The position numbers and the translations under genes were made by a program. From assembly GCA_015680685.1 (NCBI GenBank), contig MNCI01009437.1:119605-183604 (forward strand): a stretch of 64,000 nucleotides of DNA, read 5' to 3'. Below, one piece after another: positions 60,560 through 64,000 of this stretch; the stretch's first letter is position 1, and each line of letters begins with the position of its first letter. Source of the DNA: Gnetum montanum. Taxonomy: Eukaryota > Streptophyta > Gnetopsida > Gnetales > Gnetaceae. A model generated the notes under the pieces. It did no database searches and had not been told where the DNA came from. It worked only from the letters and a program-made list of their open reading frames with translations.

Positions 60560-63443
60560 ATGGCCTTGAAGAGAGGAGAAACAAGAGGACCCTCACAACC
60601 TACGAGCAAAAGACCATAAGGCCATGGAAGATACTGAACATGAGAATAAGACCCACAAGCAAAACATGTAGAGCAAGAGGCTCAATATTTTAGCAATCAT
60701 CTAGAAACTCTTACTATAGGAGACTTAGCCCAAGTAGAGGTAGTAGATCCATAAGCATCAAAATAAGGATAGCACCTTACACTGTCACTAAACAACTTCC
60801 AAGCCATCCAAGAGAAAATGATCATGATTGCAGTGATTGTGGAGGTAAACTTTAGCCCATTTGTAGAATTTTCTCTAGAAAATGTGAGGATGAAAATCCA
60901 AGTGTTACTGTTATGGCCCATGCTTTTAAACAATGGAGAATGGTATTTGGGGGAGACCTATCAATTTAGGAACAATAAAGGGGAAGATGTCATAGTTAAC
61001 ATTGAGGAATTCTCAGTCTCCTATTTAGTTATCATGATAACTGAAGCCCTTAACATGCCCAATGAGGGGGGGAAAGTATCACATTTTTCTACTAGATCAA
61101 ATACAAACATAAGGAAACTATGATTGTGAAGAGCATATGGAAAAGAAGAAAAGGATTACAATGAGCTAACTCTAGAGGAGAGAATCTATTTCAAAATTGG
61201 CACATATCATCTATTTTCCACAAAAAGATTAAATAAAATATCAACATATGTAGCTAGAAGAAGTGCAATCTTAATGGGAAAGTATAACATAAACCTTACA
61301 CAACTATACTTCATGGAAATTCAAAGGCAATTTAAGAAAAAATAAGGTAGGGAAGCTAATGCTTCCATTTCCGTGCCTCATTAGGAAGCTATGCAGATGT
61401 GCTAGAATCCTAAGATAACCAATGATTTCCTCAGGAATGTTTAAATCACTTCCTATGCTAAAATTCTCAAGCAAGAACCACCAAAGAAGGGTTAGGTGAA
61501 GGAACAAATAGATGCTAGGGAAAATATTTAGACTACTATGCAACAATAACAAGTGAGACCCCATGGTTAGCAACAACAACAATAGCCAGAGCAATAGTAG
61601 TAGTAAGAACAGCAGCAACAAGAACNTCCCATGGTTAGCAACAACAGCAATAGCAAGAGCAATAGTAGTAGTAAGAACAGCAGCAACAAGAACAATAGTA
61701 TAGCAAGTTTTTCCACCACCACCACAAGATTATAGGCCATCAATGAGTCATCTACAATAAATCACAAAGATCATCAATTGGAAAACTCATGAGGAGGCTA
61801 ATCTATATAAATTCATTGACAGTGACATTCAACCAACAATTTCCATAAACCCTATTAGTGGAAAAATATCATTGCAGTTAAGAGGAGAGGACCAATTATC
61901 ACAAAAAATTTCTAGGAACATTACATCATTCCAAATAATGCTTGAAACCAGAGAAGGAGCCATGGTCATGGTTATGTAACACCAGTATGTAGTAGGAGTT
62001 GTAGAAGTGATTATAGATCACATCAAGGAATGATTTAATGTACTTGTTATGCCACCAATGGATCTAACTAGAGCTAGGGATGCTATAATGCTAATTGGTA
62101 CTTTGATAACTCTTGCCAATCATGAAGATGTGATAAATCAACTACTGCAGACTAGGAAACTCATAAAAAATCTTTTTGACATCCTAAGTGATGTCACTGC
62201 AATGTAGTGGAAACTAATAACAACCAAGAATAAGCTAGACATGGAAAAAACCAAGGTAGACCATGCAGAAAATGAAATTCTCAAACTACATGAAGAGCTC
62301 ACAACCCTAAGGGCTAAACATAGAGATCCTACATAATATGGTTCACTTGACTAGCTAGAGTGATTTAGAATAGAACAGATTAATCACCTAGTGGAGCACA
62401 ATAAGCAAATGGAGAATGAAAAGGAGAAAGTGGTGTTGAATGTCTTAGTAGCAGAAGCACAAACATATGCACATGCCAAGGCACTCACCACATCAAAAGA
62501 GGAAAATAAGCAACTCACTACAAACAACACTAGGTTGACTAATGTAGAGAAGTAGAAAACATCCTTAAGAAGAGCATCCATTAGTTGAGAGAACAACTGA
62601 TGAGAGTTAAACAAGATATGAGTTATTTAGTAAGAAAACATAGAATCCTCTTAATGGAGGAGGTACATGCAATTCAAATAGAAATCAGCTATTGAGATAA
62701 GCACGTGGTAGAACGAATTAAAGAAGCGCAAAAGGCTCAAAGAACACTTCTGTCATCAAGTGGGTACGTATAAACAAATCAATGAAAAGAAAATTAAGAT
62801 GGCAAAAGCCCATATAAATTCCATATCAACAAAAAATATAGACTAGTAGCCCATATTGGATAGTTATGCTCATGTCCACCAAGCGAAGATCAAAAATAAA
62901 GATATGCATATAGAAGATTTGAAAGAATGCATGGGGTTAGCTAACCTTCATTATGCTAACCAGGCCATGTTGATAGAAGGCAAGCCTAGAAATGAGCTTG
63001 AACAACAAGTAACAACCACATATGCATTGTACAAAAAGGAGTTTGTGGATCAAAAAGATGCTCTACAAAAGCTCCATATGGTAAACTCTAAATTAGAAGT
63101 AGTAAGGTTGGCTACAAAGGGTAGAAAGATGTTGCAACAAACCAAGCTAGGAAAATGTCTAATTATCAAGAGTTACACAAGATTGCCAAGGCATTTGAAA
63201 AAGAGATTGGACAATTTGCAGCATGGTATGTTAAGGCAAATTAGATGTTTCTGTAGCTTCCATGTCCATGAGATGTACCAGCACCATCACACATTACATA
63301 ATAGGCATGGATGTTACATGACCCTAGAACAAAAGAAGAAAAACTTCAGGTGTTGCTTAATAGATATAAGTTTTAGAAGCCTAACGACAAGGAAAAGCAA
63401 CCGATGGATGAGCCACCACCTGGCACTACTTAGGCTACATTAA
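60560..63443 (+). pseudogene. Athila-like accessory coiled-coil ORF, copy 3
   Basis: Starts at ATG 60560 immediately after acceptor gattgtag (MALKRGETRGP). Shares the architecture of copy 1: charged N-terminus, a Gln/Asn-rich stretch (61550-61720), long coiled coil (62240-63110) and a tail with NYQELHKIAKAFEKEIGQFAAW read in a second frame after a frameshift near 63115. It ends near 63443. It is more diverged from copies 1 and 2 than they are from each other. An N at 61626 sits inside the Gln-rich part. Confidence 0.65.
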
Positions 63444-63638
63444 GCTTCATCAAGTTTTGTTTGTTTTGTTTCAATTTGTCTTGTCACAACTTGTGTCAAT
63501 TTTTGTAAAACACCAGTAAACATTTATTATCATGTATATAGTTAGTCAATCATGTAAATATACCTCCAAATTTTATAAGAGACTCTATCCTCATTTTATT
63601 TTAATACAAGGACAAGTTTTTAGTTAGTCATGGAGGTA

Positions 63639-64000
63639 TGATGAAGTCAAATTTTCTTCAGTAATGATATCATATCTATGATGTCATAGATTCCATATCG
63701 TAACATAAGCTATGTGATCGTATAAATAATATCATAGGATGTGTGCCAGCCTATAAATACAACACTTAGGTGCACGAATCTGCAATAAGTTTTAGTCCAT
63801 AGTAACAAAACTCTTTTAGTTTGTTTTTGTAATCTAACACTTAGAGGTGTATGCCCACAATGTGGTGTTGAGCAATTGTATGGTGTCTTTATACGAGTGA
63901 ATTGTACTTGGACATAGTTCATGACCAACAATAAAGATCGAGATTACTTATCATCCTTGTAGCATCCACTTAGTTTTCTTTCTATTTACTTAGAATAATT
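63639..64000 (+). repeat. LTR of the Athila-like family, copy 3 (cut by window end)
   Basis: Starts tgatgaag after atggaggta, the same purine context as copy 1, with TATA box gcctataaatac near 63750. The remainder lies outside the window. Confidence 0.55.

Noticed and set aside
61304-61621. Leu-rich minus-strand frame resembling a transmembrane protein
   Set aside because: It is the complement of a Gln/Asn-codon repeat in the accessory ORF.
1-64000. TAG as a reassigned sense codon, given how many TAG stops interrupt otherwise conserved frames
   Set aside because: TAA and TGA stops and frameshifts also occur in the same domains, and different copies have TAG at different places. Decay explains it better.

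Overview
The window reads as pericentromere-like or intergenic DNA from a large plant genome. I see no host gene, tRNA, rRNA or CRISPR array. Everything recognisable belongs to decaying Ty3/gypsy LTR retrotransposons of two plant-specific lineages. Tat/Ogre-like elements lie mainly on the minus strand (1-44478). An Athila-like family lies on the plus strand (about 46300-64000). Most premature stops are TAG or TGA at former CAG, TGG or CGA codons, the usual scar of methyl-cytosine deamination. The species cannot be named from this sequence.

The left two thirds is a three-level nest of Tat-type elements. Element C is the oldest. It is interrupted by element A (LTRs 2554-4474 and 37931-39776), and A is interrupted by element B (LTRs 13339-14721 and 29554-30936, both 1383 bp, flanked by the exact 5-bp duplication GGAGA). 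Read along its own strand (minus), each element runs LTR, primer site, gag, protease, about 6 kb gap, reverse transcriptase, RNase H, archaeal-type RNase H, integrase, long 3' UTR, polypurine tract, LTR.

The most interesting part is the gap between protease and reverse transcriptase. In A, B and C it holds a plus-strand gene antisense to gag-pol, with about eight exons. In B (20441-24795) exons 1-4 join in frame at good GT/AG sites, and several exon lengths and phases are identical in A. The predicted product of roughly 1000-1100 residues has a basic N-terminus, a hydrophobic segment, a domain that faintly recalls the plant mobile domain, acidic repeats, a coiled coil and an acidic tail. A TATA box (10661 in A) stands before exon 1. 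The reverse-transcriptase half is preceded by a 3' splice site (19859 in B), so the antisense gene appears to sit inside an Ogre-type PR-RT intron. Arrays of a short hairpin unit, whose stems change in a compensating way from copy to copy, lie on both sides of the antisense gene and after integrase.

The right third holds a ladder of Athila-like pieces: an integrase fragment, then accessory coiled-coil ORF, LTR, RT-RNase H-integrase, ORF, LTR, ORF, LTR, all in sense orientation. Six single-N gaps (44059, 44479, 46537, 46708, 53106, 61626) are flanked by direct or inverted duplicates of the adjoining sequence. They look like unmerged or flipped contigs.
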